Shown: positions 33,456 through 49,669, counted from the stretch's first letter. The stretch is DNA of 64,000 nucleotides from Periconia sp. R9002 (GCA_023627715.1 JAMAHW010000005.1:682001-746000); one strand, 5' to 3'. The notes: a model not told the origin generated them from the letters alone. Numbers and translations are program-made.

Positions 33456-34270
33456 CCTGTTCCTTCGTATATCAGGTGTATAATACCTGCTTCGTACTTC
33501 TCGCCAATCGCTTGATTTCGTGGCCTTTTACTGCTCTCCCTCAAACGTCGATCGGCCAGGGCAGCGACAAAGGTCATGTAGCCAGAAATTGATATGTTCA
33601 AGGGACCCCCCGGTGGGGCATCTAACCAGTGGCCAGCGTCCAAGACTACCAGGGTGTGGAGCTGTGGCTCAGTGCTCCCTCCGCCATGCCTGCCCCTACC
33701 TCCCTTTTTTTTCAAATACACTCGTGGTCTCAAACGCCACTGGTGGCCCAGTGCCTCAACGGACGAGTATCCTCGTGCCAAGGAATCCAGTTTTGATATG
33801 TTAGGCGAATGGATTCAATGACAGTTTCTCCTTCCAGCTATGTGTGCGTTTCACTGCTGCCATATAGTGTATGTAAGCCGACGGACCTAGAACGCAATTC
33901 TTAGAGCAATCCGAAGACAGAGGCTGTGGAGGAGTTTCTGCACCAAAAGCATACGCGATACACACATTGCTACAGACTGAAAGCTAGCAGAGGTCAAGAT
34001 GGTATCGCCTCATCGCTACTGTGATCCCTACATGCACTGCTGAGGCTCAAAGCATAATATTGCTAATAAGAAGAGTCGGCGAACAGGATTCTCCGCGGCA
34101 AATCATACATCCGCACGTTGTACTACACCAGATAGGGCTCATCAGCTAACGAATACATTTCTGACTTCTGCTACCACCACTGTCGAGATTTTCTCTTCAG
34201 AGCACGGAGCCTCAGCTCCATATCGCTGACCGGAAAGTCCCCTTTTCTTTGGATCCGTCCTATATCAAGC
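33456..34270. other. Intergenic region
   Basis: Contains the unassigned minus-strand frame mentioned for 33213-33455 and otherwise nothing recognisable. It is the 3' flank of the beta-glucosidase gene. Confidence 0.35.
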
Positions 34271-36495
<2,225 letters not shown>

Positions 36496-37682
36496 GATCA
36501 CGAAAAGGCTCACTTGAACAGGACGTGAAGATGAAGGAAAAGAGGTTACATGGGACAGAACGAAGACGGCAAGCTTACGCCTGATATATATCCCGAGGGA
36601 GATGCTAGGTAACGGAGAACATTCCCGCCGCGGCCGTGGTTCTCGCAGCTTTTACACGGCCACCGAAAACTGAGCCCAATCACTCCCTCTCCATCCATCC
36701 ATTCCTCATCCCCGTTACAAGAATACCTGAAATGGATAACCTCGTGGCGATTACATGTAGAGAGGGGCTGAGTTCATTGTTCGGCACGCATTACAGACTG
36801 CACATCGACGCAATTGCTGACAACCAGACGGGTAGACGGGGCGCGGCGCATCACGGTGTGGGTTTGTTTTGTGTTATGATGTGCCCTTGCCATTGCCCAT
36901 CTGACGATGTCGTCAGGGTCCTGTTGCAAGCTTTTGGGATACTGCCGCTGGTGGCGGGGAGCAGAGCACCGCAGTTAGGAAGGCGGTCAATGGATAAATC
37001 GGGCCGTCGATTCTACCTGCCATTTAGCCAACTGGGGGGGCTCGGAGTCTCTGTTGGATGTGGGCTTTTTCTTGGTGTTGGGGACGAGTGGGATGTCCGC
37101 GGCGGGGTAGTGGGGAGACCTGTACGGACGGCATCATCAGACGAGATGGGGGGTACAATGAGGTCCTCCATGTACAGTAGTTAGTCATGTACCTCCCATA
37201 CAAGTCTCTCCGTCGTCTGTATTCGCTCTCCTTGCGCTCCGATTCAAGTATCTCTATAAAATTCACATGTACCTAAGCACGCATGTCGGAAACGTTGCTG
37301 TCATCTCTCTTGACAGCCCACGCCGTCATAGCTAGCCGGCCCCGATCCCGCCTAGCTCCCCTGCACCCGTTAGGAAACCATTCCTTTTCTAGCCCTTTCC
37401 GAAAGCTCCTAGCAATGTCAGCTTCGTGACCTTCGACAGCTCTCACTGCGAAGAGCTACAATCCAAAGCATCGTTTGTCGGAACTATGTGTCGGTTCCAA
37501 TTTTGCTTCGTCGGAACGCGGCCTCCAAGCTATTGTATATAACATGTGAAGGATTCATTCGATCCGGATTTGCGACTTGCCGATACACATTACACATTGT
37601 TCAGTTCCCTCGTCTCGATATTTGCCTATGGCCTAAAGGCTAATTCTATCCAACGTCATCGATCTCCAAACGTCAAACAATC
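36496..37682. promoter_or_regulatory. Divergent promoter region between GH1 and DUF1479 genes
   Basis: A 1.2-kb shared upstream region of two divergent genes. CATCCATCCATT occurs near 36694-36705. No gene recognised; presumably regulatory. Confidence 0.45.
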
Positions 37683-39305
37683 ATGTTCAACCCATTGCTG
37701 CATCGCTCCATCTCCAAATCCGCGGCCGCTGTGGTCAGAAGAGGCGCTGCTGCGTCTGCGAGACACCCAGCGCCTCGGCAGCTTCGTGCACTGCAGACCC
37801 AAGCCCAGACTTCGAAGCGCGAGGGCGACATATCGGATGCGTTTGCATCTCTGTCCGGGCAGGAATTCGCGCCGCTGGCCGCCGAGTACGCAGATCTTAA
37901 GACCAGGCTGATTCGAGGGAACGAGGATGCGATACGGGATTCTTGGGAGCGGCTGCTGAGGGATCTCAGAGAGGAGATTCCGCTGATTGTGGAGCGTGGG
38001 TCCAAGGTTATACCTCAGATTGACTTCAAGGATATTGATGGTGCGCATGAGGAGTTTAGCGAGGAGCTGAAGAAGAGAGGTGTTGCGGTGATACGCGGGG
38101 TGGTGAGCGAGCAGGAGGCCCTCGGATGGAAGGAAGATTTGCGGGAGTATATACAGCAGAATCCTCAGACCAAAGGTACTTTCCATCCAAATCTCACATC
38201 AATTTGAAATGCGACAAGTAGAGAGATATGTAGCTAACCCATATGGAAACCAGCCTTCCCGTCCGAGAACCCGCAGGTCTTCGAGCTCTACTGGTCCCGC
38301 GCCCAACTCCTCGCCCGCGCCCACCCCAACATGCTCAAAGCGCAACGCCTCCTAATGTCCTACTGGCACTCGTCCAACCCATCCACCCCAATCTCCACCC
38401 GGCACCCGATAAGCTACTGCGACCGCCTGCGCATGCGACTCCCCGGCGACGCCCGCTTCGCCCTGGGCCCACACGTAGACGGCGGCAGCGTGGAGCGCTG
38501 GGACGAACGCGGCTACGGCCTCGGCCACGTCTACGACGACGTGTGGAAAGGCTCATGGGAAAAATTCGACCCCTGGGAATCCAGCTGCCGACTCCCCGTA
38601 GTATCAGACCTACACCAAGGCGTGGGCGCGTGCTCAGCATTCCGCATGTTCCAAGGTTGGCTGTCCCTCTCCACGACAGGCCCCAACGAAGGAACCCTCC
38701 TCGTGAACCCGCTCCTCGCAAAAGCAACAGCATACTACCTCCTCCGACCCTTCTTCAGCCCCAAAACCGCCAACCTCGACCCGTCCTCCCCGGCCTTCCT
38801 CGACCCCTCCAACTGGACCCTCGACACGCCGCAAACCTCGTGGCTCCAAGGCGCCACGCCTGGTCGCGGCCAGGAACTCTCCCCCACCTTACACCCGCAC
38901 CTGCACCTCCCCGTCTCCATGATCCACATGCCGACCGTGAAGCCCGGCGACTACGTCGCCTGGCACTGCGACACCATCCACGCCGTCGACCGTCTGCACC
39001 AGGGCGCTTCGGACTCGTCCGTCCTGTACATCCCCGCGTGCCCCCTCACGGAGGACAACGCGCGGTACCTTGCCACGCAGTGCGATCGGTTCGTGCGGGG
39101 CGTCCCGAGCCCGGATTTTGGCGGCGGCGTCGGCGAGAGCGAGCATGGGGGGCGGGTAGGCGTGGATGCGTTTGCGGCGTTGGTGGGGGACGAGGGGAGG
39201 CGCGGGATGGGGGTTTTGGAGTGGGATGGTGAGGAGGCGGGGTTGAGTGCTGCGGAGAGGGAGGTGCTTTGGAGGGCGAATCGGGTGCTCGGGTTTTATG
39301 GGTGA
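37683..39305 (+). CDS. DUF1479 family protein (2OG-Fe(II) dioxygenase-like), possibly mitochondrial
   Basis: Two exons, 37683-38175 and 38254-39305, give 514 residues. The 78-nt intron has GTACTT, an AGCTAACC branch and ACCAG, joining NPQTK-A-FPSENPQVFELYW. The first 45 residues are rich in Ala, Arg and Ser without acids (SKSAAAVVRRGAAASARH), consistent with a mitochondrial presequence. The DUF1479 core shows HVDGGS (H238, D240) and WHCDTIHAVD (H402, D404, H407), compatible with the jelly-roll iron site of YbiU-like proteins. The biochemical role is unknown in fungi. Codons are strongly C-ending up to about 39060 and strongly G-ending in the last 80 codons. It borders the galactosaminogalactan locus but I know no link to it. 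Confidence 0.88.
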
Positions 39306-39960
39306 GGTAAGGGGTTTCTTTTTCTAAGGGGGAGTGGGAGTGGAGATGTTGTTGGTGTACGAAAAGAGGGAAGGAAGGACAGGTGGAAGGGAAGAAACGA
39401 ATTTATCTTTTTCACAACCGCGCGATGCGCGGGAGATTCTAAATCTATTTATCAATAGATATCAGTAAAATATCAATTTCTATTTTGCTTCTAGTCTTAT
39501 AATCTCTCTCTTTCGTCTTATTCTTAATTGAATTTACTCTGATCTTAACACCTGGGAAACTACCTATGTACTCTTTTTTTTTAATGGGCATTGATTAGGA
39601 AACGAACGGAGTTGAGAATTGCCCCCCCGGCGCTCCCAAAAAAGGAAGAAAGAAAGCAAGAAAGAAAAAACGATGCACGCATATATGTAGGCATGTGGTT
39701 TTAATAACCAAATCTATGTATATAACGTGATCGATGGATTGATCGCGAGCGAATGTATGGTTTTTTTTTATTTTAAGTTACTAAAGTAAAGCAGAGAAAT
39801 CCCACTTTTTTCTCCTCAAAAAAACCGCTTAGATGCAAAAATAACCATCTTATGAACGATGAAAAAAATAAATAAATAAAAGAATAGCGATAGCGAAAAC
39901 CCCATACGCAAAATGCTAAAAGAAAACCCCTCAAGCTGAAAATCAAAACGAAAGATATCT
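39306..39960. other. Intergenic region between convergent genes
   Basis: AT-rich 3' flanks of the DUF1479 gene and gtb3. Poly-T and A-rich runs near 39572-39583, 39763-39775 and 39865-39885. No gene. Confidence 0.45.
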
Positions 39961-42900
39961 CTAGAACCGCCCATACTCCACGACCTCCACCTCACTCAAA
40001 TGGCTTCTCCTGACGACACCACCTCCACCACCACCACCACCAGCACCCGTCACACCCAAGCGAACACTACCACTCCTCACACTCGCACTTGCGCTCCCCA
40101 CAACGCTCTGCCTCATCGCGACGCCGCTACTCCTCCTGCGACCATCGCTCCTATGCGGCGGAGGCACCGCAGCGTCCAACGGGTTACTTTTCGCCATCGC
40201 GTTGGCGCTGCGGAACATGTTTGCCGCGCCGTTTTTCCACGTCGAGGGCGGCGACGTGTGCTCGCCTCCTTCCGTGTGCGTCGCGTACGGGGTAGGCGAG
40301 GTGGAGTACTTGACGGGTCGTTTACCGTTAGGAGGGGCGGCGGACTGCGAGTACGTGCGCGCGGGGCGGGTAGGCATGTACTGCTGCTGCTGCGCGCCTG
40401 ATGATGAGGAGGCGTGAGGTGGTTCGTCGTAGGACCTGTTCTCCGGCGTGGTGAACGAGTTCGCGTAGTAGTGCACCGAGGAATCGGGTGTGGACGGGGC
40501 CCAGTCGAAGCTTGGTTGGAAGAGGTGGGGAGGGTATGCGGAGGAGGAGGGAGAGGCTCGCTCGTCGTCGATGTAGACGGACGAGAAGGAGGTGGTGGTT
40601 GAGTAGTGCCGCGAGACCAGCGGGGGACGTGGGTGCTGCATTTTGGCTAGCTGTGGGTCGACGAGGTTGCTCGAGGCTGTGTCGGTGGCTCCTCTTTGGG
40701 AGACCGCGGCGCGGTCTGGGTGGCGTGGGGGAGGAGGGATGATGCTGTTTCGTTGGTTGTGGGCGGTTTCGAGGCCGAGCATTTCGTAGCAAGCTTTGCC
40801 TATCCACAGCATCTGCTCGTGTTCGCGCAGGTATCGCTCACCACCGAAGGATTTTTGGACGATGTTGCGCGCCATCATGCCTAGTTTGCGGCGTTGTTCG
40901 GTCTTCTCGTACATGCGACGCGTGATGATTTCGACATCGTGGGGCGTGGGTTTGTGGGGGAGGATAGGAGCTGGTTTGTCTGCTGGGTCGTCGGCGTATT
41001 GTGCCCACTCGTCTAGCATGGCGAGGAGATTGATTTGAGCGCGCGCAAGCCCGTAGGCGTCGTTTGGCGCAACGACTTCGCTGTACCGTTTCCCGTCGTC
41101 AGGGTCTGTGAGGACTCGGAGTGAAGCACCGACGTCAGTGCAGACTACCGGGGCTCCGGTTAAGGCTGCCTCACCGAGAGCGAGGGGAAGACCTTCGGAG
41201 ACGGAAGAGTTGAGGAAGAGCCATGTGTTTGCGAGGACCATGGCCGGATCAGCTGTACCTTTCAAGGCAACACTCTGTCCTAGGCCTTTACAAGCGAGGA
41301 TCTCCTGGCACTCTGAAGAGTAAACAGGTGATTTGTTGAGAGCACCGTAGATGTCGAGTTTGTAGTCTTTGAAGCCCCACTCATTGGATATGATATCGGC
41401 AGCAAGCAATGCAGTCTTGATATCTTTGGCGAACCAGACGTGTGATAACATGGTGACTGTGGGTTGCTTCGTCTTGATTTCCGTGACGGGGGAGAATTTC
41501 TGCATGTCAGTGATGCCGTTAACAATGGGATCGACTTTGCGCTTGAACACATTGCGATGTGTAAGTTGGCCTTTGGCGCTACCGATCTCGATCTCCCAGC
41601 CAGGATTGAAGAAGTCTATACGGGTCAGCTTGTTTAGAATGAAAGGGATAAAGTCGCGTACCTGCGCATGGAAGAATCTGATCGGCATGGTGCAGAATTA
41701 AGCAAGATGTCAACTTCATCAATCCAAGTAGTGAGTTTCGGATGAAGGGTGGCAATGTGCACATGGCAGAGGAGAGATAGAGGTTGGTCTCTCGCCATGA
41801 TATGGCATGATCCCATATCTGAAGCGTGCAGTTTCGCTTGATCTTGCAAACAATTCCATAAGAAGCCGAAACGCTGTGGTGTGAAGCTTGAAAAACGTTG
41901 GGGATCTTGTCGGGTATCGGAATCGAGAAAATGAACAGATCTGTCAATGTCAGTGGTAGTTCACAAGGTCTGAGAGGTAAAGCTTACATCTGAACCACAA
42001 CTCCAAAGCAGTGTCAAGATGACTCAACGTTGGAAGCTCTGTGCGGAACCACTCCGATGGCGGTTGCGCATTGGGCATGTCATCCGCCATCCAGAGCTTT
42101 CTCCACGTATCTTTGACAATGTCGCTGGTCCAAACCTCTTTCCAATGACGAGAGTCCTGAAAGTAGGTATTCAGATTGACTAGGGCTCGTGTCGCCTGTT
42201 TGACGTCGGCTTCAGTCATATTGATGGCTCGAGCGCCGCGCACAAGTGCCGTTAAGGTAGGGATGAAGTTCATTTTGATGTCATTGATAGTAGCATCCGC
42301 AACCAGATGGTCTACCTCGCTGTCGAGCTTGTTGGTGAACATTCCATGAGAAGGGTGCATGAAGTCGAGGCCCCAGAGCGGAATGATCTTGAGTGATTCA
42401 ACATTCTCCTCAGTTTGATGTTTTGGTAGACCGAAGTCATTCGCTGATTCAACAACCATATGCCATTTAATGGTACGAAGATTGTTGATCAGATCACGAC
42501 GACAAGCCGACACACCACCACCCTCGTTTGGCCATGTCCCCGTATCGACAGCAATCACATGTAGATTATTCTCCGTATCGCGCTGTAAAGTCTTAGTCCT
42601 GGTGAAAATGACAGCATCACCACCCTGACCGAAGCTAAAGAGATCACTCATGCGAATTGCGAGGGGAGTCCAAGCGCTGATGTCGCTGGTCAAATCTGAA
42701 CTCGCCATGATTGCATCAGCATGCAAAGCTAGATAGTCTTCAGCCTTGAGTAGGCTACCGCGGTCCCGACGACGCCAATAGGGTTTCAAAAGAGTTTCTT
42801 TGCGGATAAGTTCTTCGTCGACGAAGCGGACAAGTACTCCATCAAGATCGAGACGTTTCTTCCATGCCTTCCATAATTGAGATCTAGCTCGGGAAGTTGA

Positions 42901-45900
42901 GATTTCTTGCCGCTTGATGTTGGTACCAAATACGCGCATGAAGAAGGTCGGGGTAGGTGCGGCGAAATCTAAAAGCGGGTTCTCGTCCATGAACGTACAA
43001 TGGGTCGGCTTTTTGAGAACACCAAGCCAATCATATCGGATCATATCCGGTGTATCGACAGTGTCACCATTAAGCTTGGTGGAGATGACCGGATGAAACT
43101 TATGATCGTAGAGCCAATTGCACTCATAAACATCAGCGCCTTGAACAAATGTCGCTTCGTGAACGCGAGGAGTCGGAATCCATCGTTCCATCTTCTCAGC
43201 GTGACGAACCGGAGGGGCACACCAGCTGACGTTGACAGACATATGTGGAAGTACAAACTCCGCTCTTAGAAGCTCATCGTCGTATTTAGCGTTTTTGCGA
43301 TAGTGATATTTGAAGCGAACCAAGTTCCCGTCCTGAACGTAGCTCCCAGACTCAATATGGCCTTTGTAATTGTACTGAACTTTGGCCCCAGAATCATTGC
43401 CAGATATGCAGCTCCGACTGATTGGGAGCTTGGAGTTTTGGAACTTCATGATTTTGCCAAATTTCGTAGCCCTCTTATTGGGATACTCGTAGGTAAACTC
43501 GTTGACGACATTGTTGTTCTTGTACTCTTTGCGGGAAATGATTTGCATGTTCCGGCCATACTCCGATACCCTAACGTGCCCCCAAGTGGGCTCCTGCTTC
43601 AGAACTCCTGTATAAAAGACCAGCTTGAATCTCTCGTTGGATATGCGATGAACGAAAGCAGTTTCGGTCTCTCCGTAGCTGCGGATAATGAGTCGGTCTT
43701 TTTTCTGGGATATAAGACTGCCTTTTACAGTGGATGCGAGAGCTGCAATATCTTTGCGATTATGGTAAAGGAAGAAGGGAAGCGCTCGAGACATGGCAGC
43801 GTGGCTGTATATCCAAAGTCCGGTAAGAATAAAAGTCACAGGCTTCGCAACGAAGAGTGGCGTCCTACCCAAGGCGCATTTCAGTTCTCGCTGATATTCA
43901 AGATCGGCCATGCACGCTAGTACAAAGAATTTGATCCATTGACCAAGGGTATGGTAAGCGTAGATGACTGGTGTTGTAACCGTCTTGTACACCCTGACTA
44001 ACACCGATGTAGCAGAGCGATTGAGGACTGGGTGGTGAGCTTCTTGAATATCAGCGGTAACTTGCCGATAATCTTTCTCGCTGAGCTGGCGCCCGCCACG
44101 AGATTTGAAGTAATTGTACTTGCTCACCGCCAGATATGCACCTAAATCGTATCTTGCGATTCGCGAAAGGATTGTACATGAATCTTCAGCTGCAACGTGT
44201 TTGTTTATCCAGGCCATCTCGGTATTCGTGTACGGTCCTCGAGCACCCATGCACCGCCTGAGGAACATGCGACGAATCTCGAGTGACAAATTATCCCAAT
44301 CTTTGTCGCAATCGTATCCAAAACATAGGTGGCGCAATATCTCTTTTCGACACTGGGTTTCGAACGCAGCAGCTTTAGGACCGGTCGATTCGGATGGCAT
44401 TGTACGTTTAGCGCATTCAGACACAACGTACGCGTCAGATAGTATTGAACGACAAGCTAAAATAGATTCGGTGATCTCAGCTTGATGGCGAGGCATGCCA
44501 AACATGGTTCCCGTACAAGCATGCAACAATGTCTCCGCTATAGATTGTGAGTTGCTGCTGATGTTGACCTGAGTCCCGACGGAACCCTTAAAATCCGAAG
44601 CGACGTATAGTGTCAAGTGGCCGTTTGAATAATGAGAAATGGCACGAAGCGAACTGTCATCTGTAACAGACTGCATAGGAACAATGAAGACTTTGACCAG
44701 TCCATTTTGCCAAGCGAGAACAATTCTTTGTACCAGGAACGGCATTGCTGGGTAAGCTTGCAATGCCAGTCTCGAAAGGGAGTCATGTGTACACGAAAGG
44801 AGGTTGGCGGTGATCTGGTCTCCTGGGCTACCAAACGGTAATACTCGGAAACGATTCTCTTTGGGGGCCGATCGTAGTTTTTCGGTGAAGGCCTGCAGTT
44901 CGCTTTGGCTCCAATCTGCTTCTGGCCCAGCTCCCTTATACGCGTGAAACTCCTCTTTGATCGACCAGTGGATGTGATATTGGCTGGGAAGTCCTCGAAT
45001 GTGTACAGAATCCGTTGAATGATCAGGCAATTTGGGCTTTTTGTAGCTTTCAATCTTCTCGAAGAACCACATGCGGATATCGAACGCTTCAGGTAAACCG
45101 AGCTTGGCTGTACGGAAAGATAGCAGGGCTGCAGCCCAAGTGCCGGCTGCCAATGAAATTACATTGTTGTACTGAAAACTTGTTTGCACCTTGTGAAGGA
45201 TGTTTCCGAGCACGAATCCAAGGATCACTGCTATAAGTAGTGGCATCAAAGCATGCGGCCCGGAGAATATCTTGTTGTACTGGTAAAGCAAGAGTCCACT
45301 ATAAGCCCCAACATACGCAAGGAACATGATCATGCCGTTCGACGAGCCATTGAAAATCCAAACGAGTGCCGTGCTTAAAGATAATGCCCATACATGCACG
45401 CCAACGAAGCGGCGAAGGGTGGTCCAGTATAAACGCCGTCGGAATTTCTGGTCATTTGCTTTTGCTGTCTTGATATGAGCGGCATTCTCAATGGATACGG
45501 GAGCCATTTGCTCGGAAAGTTGGTGTAAGTGCTGTGCCTTATAATCGAGAAGCACAGCTCCGATGAGATAGTAGGCCAGGCCAAATCCAACGGACAATCT
45601 CAACACTTTATTGTATTCCGTAATGGCTTCCTCCGTCAGTGCAGCGCCGAGGAGAGTGGCACTCGACTGTATTGACAAACCAACGAGGCGCCCACCATGG
45701 ACAAGATCAAGCCATCGGTCCATCAACGCTACGAGGAAGTACAAGATACCGCAGCCGATTTCGTCTCCGGCATTGCGCCAATGAATGAAAGAATTGTGTA
45801 ACCGAATGCCTTTCTGAGACTGTTGCATGCTTTCAAGGGCAACTTGTGTTTCTAAGTTCCAGGTAGAACTGAACGGAATCGGTCGTTTTGTGTCAGTGAT

Positions 45901-48900
45901 GCGGCAATACCAGTCCAATAAGAAAAGAGTAGAGTCCCAACATGATGCTAGAGTTTTCACAAAAGTATCAGTTGTGGGCTTTCTCCAGAATTGACGATTC
46001 CTCTCCTTCATGACCGCATCATAAAGCTTTGTTCGGCAGAGGGCGAGTATCGCAGGCTCGCTAAGTCCGTAGAACAATTCTTCTTCCGGAGTAAGTTCAG
46101 TCGATGGAGTGATAGAAGATGATGCGGCCGGCGAAAGTTTTTTTTCCTTGTCCTGATGTTTATCTGTAAGTCGTTAATACCGTGACTGGAGAGAAAGAAA
46201 CGTCTACACTCGCCTTCCATCTCTGAGGCTGACCCTCGCTTGGCATATTTTTTTATGTACCATTCTTTTACGTCTTTATCATTCAACGTCTTGATACTGT
46301 GGTACCACGTCACCCATTGAGTGGCAACGCGTCGAGTTCCCAAAATCAATAGGGATACGAAAACAAACAGAATGCATGGATATATGATGATGTCGTAGTC
46401 GTCAACCCATATGGTGATGATTGGTGAGATGATGAGGGTGGGAATAATGGCGATGATAACTTTTCGGCCGTTTAGAAAGGAAGACCCGGGTATCTGATAT
46501 GTAGAAAGAACTGCAAGTACTGAAAGATACGAAGTTAGAAGTAGTAGATAGAAAAAGTAAACGGCGGCTGGCTTGACACCAACAACGACTGCAATGACGA
46601 CAAAACCAACAAGGCTGGCAGCTAGGGTAAATGCAAGGCCGCCGATCAGACGAGTGAGAACAAACATGTTTGCAGCTGAGAATGCCATCGATATAAGGTA
46701 GTAGGTACCCCCAATTGAAATCCAGGTACCGATCGCCCCGGAAAGGAGGAGAGAGGTCATCAATGCTAACGTTGCATACTTTTGCTCTTCAAATGTCATC
46801 GCGACACTAAGATAGAGACCATGTCCGGTTGTTGACAGGAGTAAAATATCTGTAGATATGAGCAAAACGAGCCACTATCAACAAGTTGGTTGGGTTTGAC
46901 TTACCCACAAGCGCTGGAATCGCGAAAACGCTAAGAAACGTAAAGCGACGATATCCAGGCATCACCGAGGCCTTTTGGTTTGGGTCAATGTCGGTCTGTG
47001 CGGCGGCATAGGCAGACGCAAAGGAGGGTGCGTTGAATATCCACATTGGAGGTTGATGGTCCTGTTCATTATAGTAACTTCGATGTTTTTTGGACAGAAG
47101 TACTCCAATATCACTCGGTCGGATGTCGAAGTAAGCCTCACAACGAGACCCCAATGCAAATAGCTCTGCAAATGCAGCACTCTGGTCTGAGTATTGATTG
47201 AAAAGCGGGTTGCGATCCGATACTTCAACGTAGACTTCTTCAAATGCAGCTTTGCGTGCAGCACAAAAGATACAGAATAGAACAAAGTTAGAGACTGAAT
47301 CGATTCTCTGGCGGCTTGTGAGCTTTTCTATCGCTGAAGTGATGACATCCAGGCTTCTATGATCACGCCACCAGAGAATATTGCGGAAGCTGAGGTCGAC
47401 ATGCCTGAAGAGTGCCACAGCATCATGTCTCTCAAGACAAGGAAGATGGCATAGTCGGTACCATTTGATCCACGCGTTGACCAAATTCTCATCTATTATA
47501 TCCTCGCTTAGATAGTCCAGGTTGGCTTGTCTCTTCAATTGTCGATATGTTGGCACATCGATGAGAAGTTCCTCACATTGAGTCCGAATTGTGGTGAGTA
47601 AGGGACACTTTTCATCCCATTTGGTATGCTGGAGATGCTGAAGATAAAGGACCAAGTCCGAAGATGACAGCAGCTCAAGATCTTGGTCCATTCTTGAGGG
47701 CAACCGTTCCAGCGGTTCGAATTTGTTCAGATGCTCGTTTAAGTTATATTCAAGGAGGAAACATTGATATCTGCTGAACCCAGCTTTGCTGAGATAGGTG
47801 TGAAGTAGGGTAGATGGTAGGTCTTGGGCAGATTTGGACAGATAAATGATGAGTGACGATGTTCTCTGGTCGACTTCCCAAACAGACCAGTACTGACTGC
47901 CGCTGGGGGTATGAAAGCCAGAATCAATACCAGTATAAACACGTACTGGACGATAATCTTCGTCTTCTTCATTGGTTGCTAGGAGTGCATCCGCGAAAGC
48001 TGTCACTGCCTCGCGAGAGTCGGAGATAGTTTCCAATAGAGAAGACTCTGACCGACTGTAGGTGTAGAGTATGTCTCCTATCGCATGAAGCTCCTTTATG
48101 GTGACCTTACTTAAAAGGTTCAAGTGTCGCAATCGCGCTTGTGATTTTAGAACGTGCTCGAAATCTTCCTGGGTTGCGTTTAACCCGATTGGAAAGCATC
48201 CTAGAGAGCCGTAGCGGGTACCATCAGTGGAACATGAAAGTGGGTTAGAGTCATGTTTATCCACAACTGAGCTCCAATTGAAACCTGGCGAAAATGGCGA
48301 GATTGGCTCTGAAGTCAATAATGCGCCATTCTCATCGATGTCCGGGTACTGAACCGTGAGAGTGGAGCAGCTCGAATTCTCATCCGGCTCCGAGTCAGAG
48401 CTATCTAGGCCCGAAATGGTGCTTTGAAGAAGTGGAAACACTTCTTGTAGGGGAAGGTAATCGTCGATTATACTCGAGAATTCAGGAGCCAACTGATAGT
48501 ATCGTCAGTCAATGTTCCCAGCAGTGTGATATATACTTACGATGCGGGTAGTCCTAAATTTTTCATGAACATTCATGACTCTTCGGTCTTTCAACCACTG
48601 GAACGCGGCTAGTGGCTCCTCACACGAACGAATCTCCGCCATATCAGTCAAAGCGCATTGTCGCACAAAATATGGTAGTGCGCCATGGTAGCTGCACCAC
48701 ATATGGGCTCTGCGTGTTACAGCATGAGATAACTCGGCCTCATCTGCAATGGTATCCCACATCATTGTTATGAACGGTCGAAGGCATGCTTGTGAGACGA
48801 AAGCTTTCGTCGTCGTCTTCATCTTGTCCATTGCGAAAAAGTCTCTTCTCTCTCCATTGCGCATGATAGTCCCATTCCTCACCACAATGCCTGCTAAGTG

Positions 48901-49669
48901 ATTGAAATTGAGGTTCTCAACCTCGTGCAAGTAGTTGGGCGGGTCGACCTCCAAAAACACTCCCAACCCATGAGCGGTGAAAAGTTTGGCAAGCCCGTTC
49001 AACAATGCCATGGACACATATTGCTCCCACCCGGCTATGAGGATACCTGTAAAGTACCTTTTCTGGTCCGGTTGTCTTAGAGATTCTTCAAGGATATTAG
49101 AGACGACGTAAACCGCTCGATACTTGTCCAATTCGTTTTCCGTGGCTTTTGCAGGAAGTATTTGTGACAGATCCAGTCGAGCAATAATGTGAGGTCCGAT
49201 AACAACATTGGTGTCGTTGATCGCTTCAAGCACTCCTGACTTACGATAGTCTAAAACTACAGCGGTCCATCCTGCAAGCACTTCTCTTTCTTCATCTGTG
49301 GGTGGAGAACTCAGTGAGCCAAGGAAAACCCCAAAGGAAGATGGTTTCTCGGGAAGGGGCTCGGTTGGTCGAATACGTTTAGCACTGCGCGTTAACACGT
49401 ATATGAATTCCTGGATGGAACGAGATAAGCCATCACCCTCCGTTCGAGTCTAAACAAAAACCAAGTAAGCTTTCAAGTGCGAAATCACATGGAGGTTTTC
49501 ATATGATTCTTACTTTGAACCAGTTGCGGAATGAGTTGTAGGATATCCAGATAAAAGCAATGATTCCCATTGACCCACTCGCACAAATTATGGCTACGAG
49601 TGTGTATTCCCACCATGTCTCAAGAACTGTGCCTGAGCTAAAGGCTTGAATACCTAGGATATTCGCCAT
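39961..49669 (-). CDS. gtb3: Galactosaminogalactan synthase-like giant multipass GT4 glycosyltransferase
   Basis: Seven minus-strand exons (49669-49514, 49449-48541, 48492-46905, 46849-46208, 46163-41988, 41940-41662, 41615-39961) give about 3,134 residues; introns are 44-64 nt. Only the fourth intron (GTAGAC..TTACAG) has a weak donor. Residues 23-43 form a membrane span. Two membrane clusters lie near 870-1075 and 1190-1420. The GT4 domain with a PelF-like (DUF3492) N-terminus begins near 2299 (VDTGTWPNEGGGVSACRRDL), includes DHAISWRE and NPGWEIEIG, and has the E-x7-E donor motif SEGLPLALGEA near 2720. The tail (2,880 on) is Ser/Pro-rich with a Gly run. The family polymerises and probably exports Gal/GalNAc chains through the plasma membrane. 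Divergent from agd3, as expected for this locus. Confidence 0.88.

Noticed and set aside
38243..39232. 329-codon alternative plus-strand frame across the DUF1479 gene
   Set aside because: Pro/Arg-rich shadow of the true frame, which carries the conserved HVDGGS and HCDTIH motifs.
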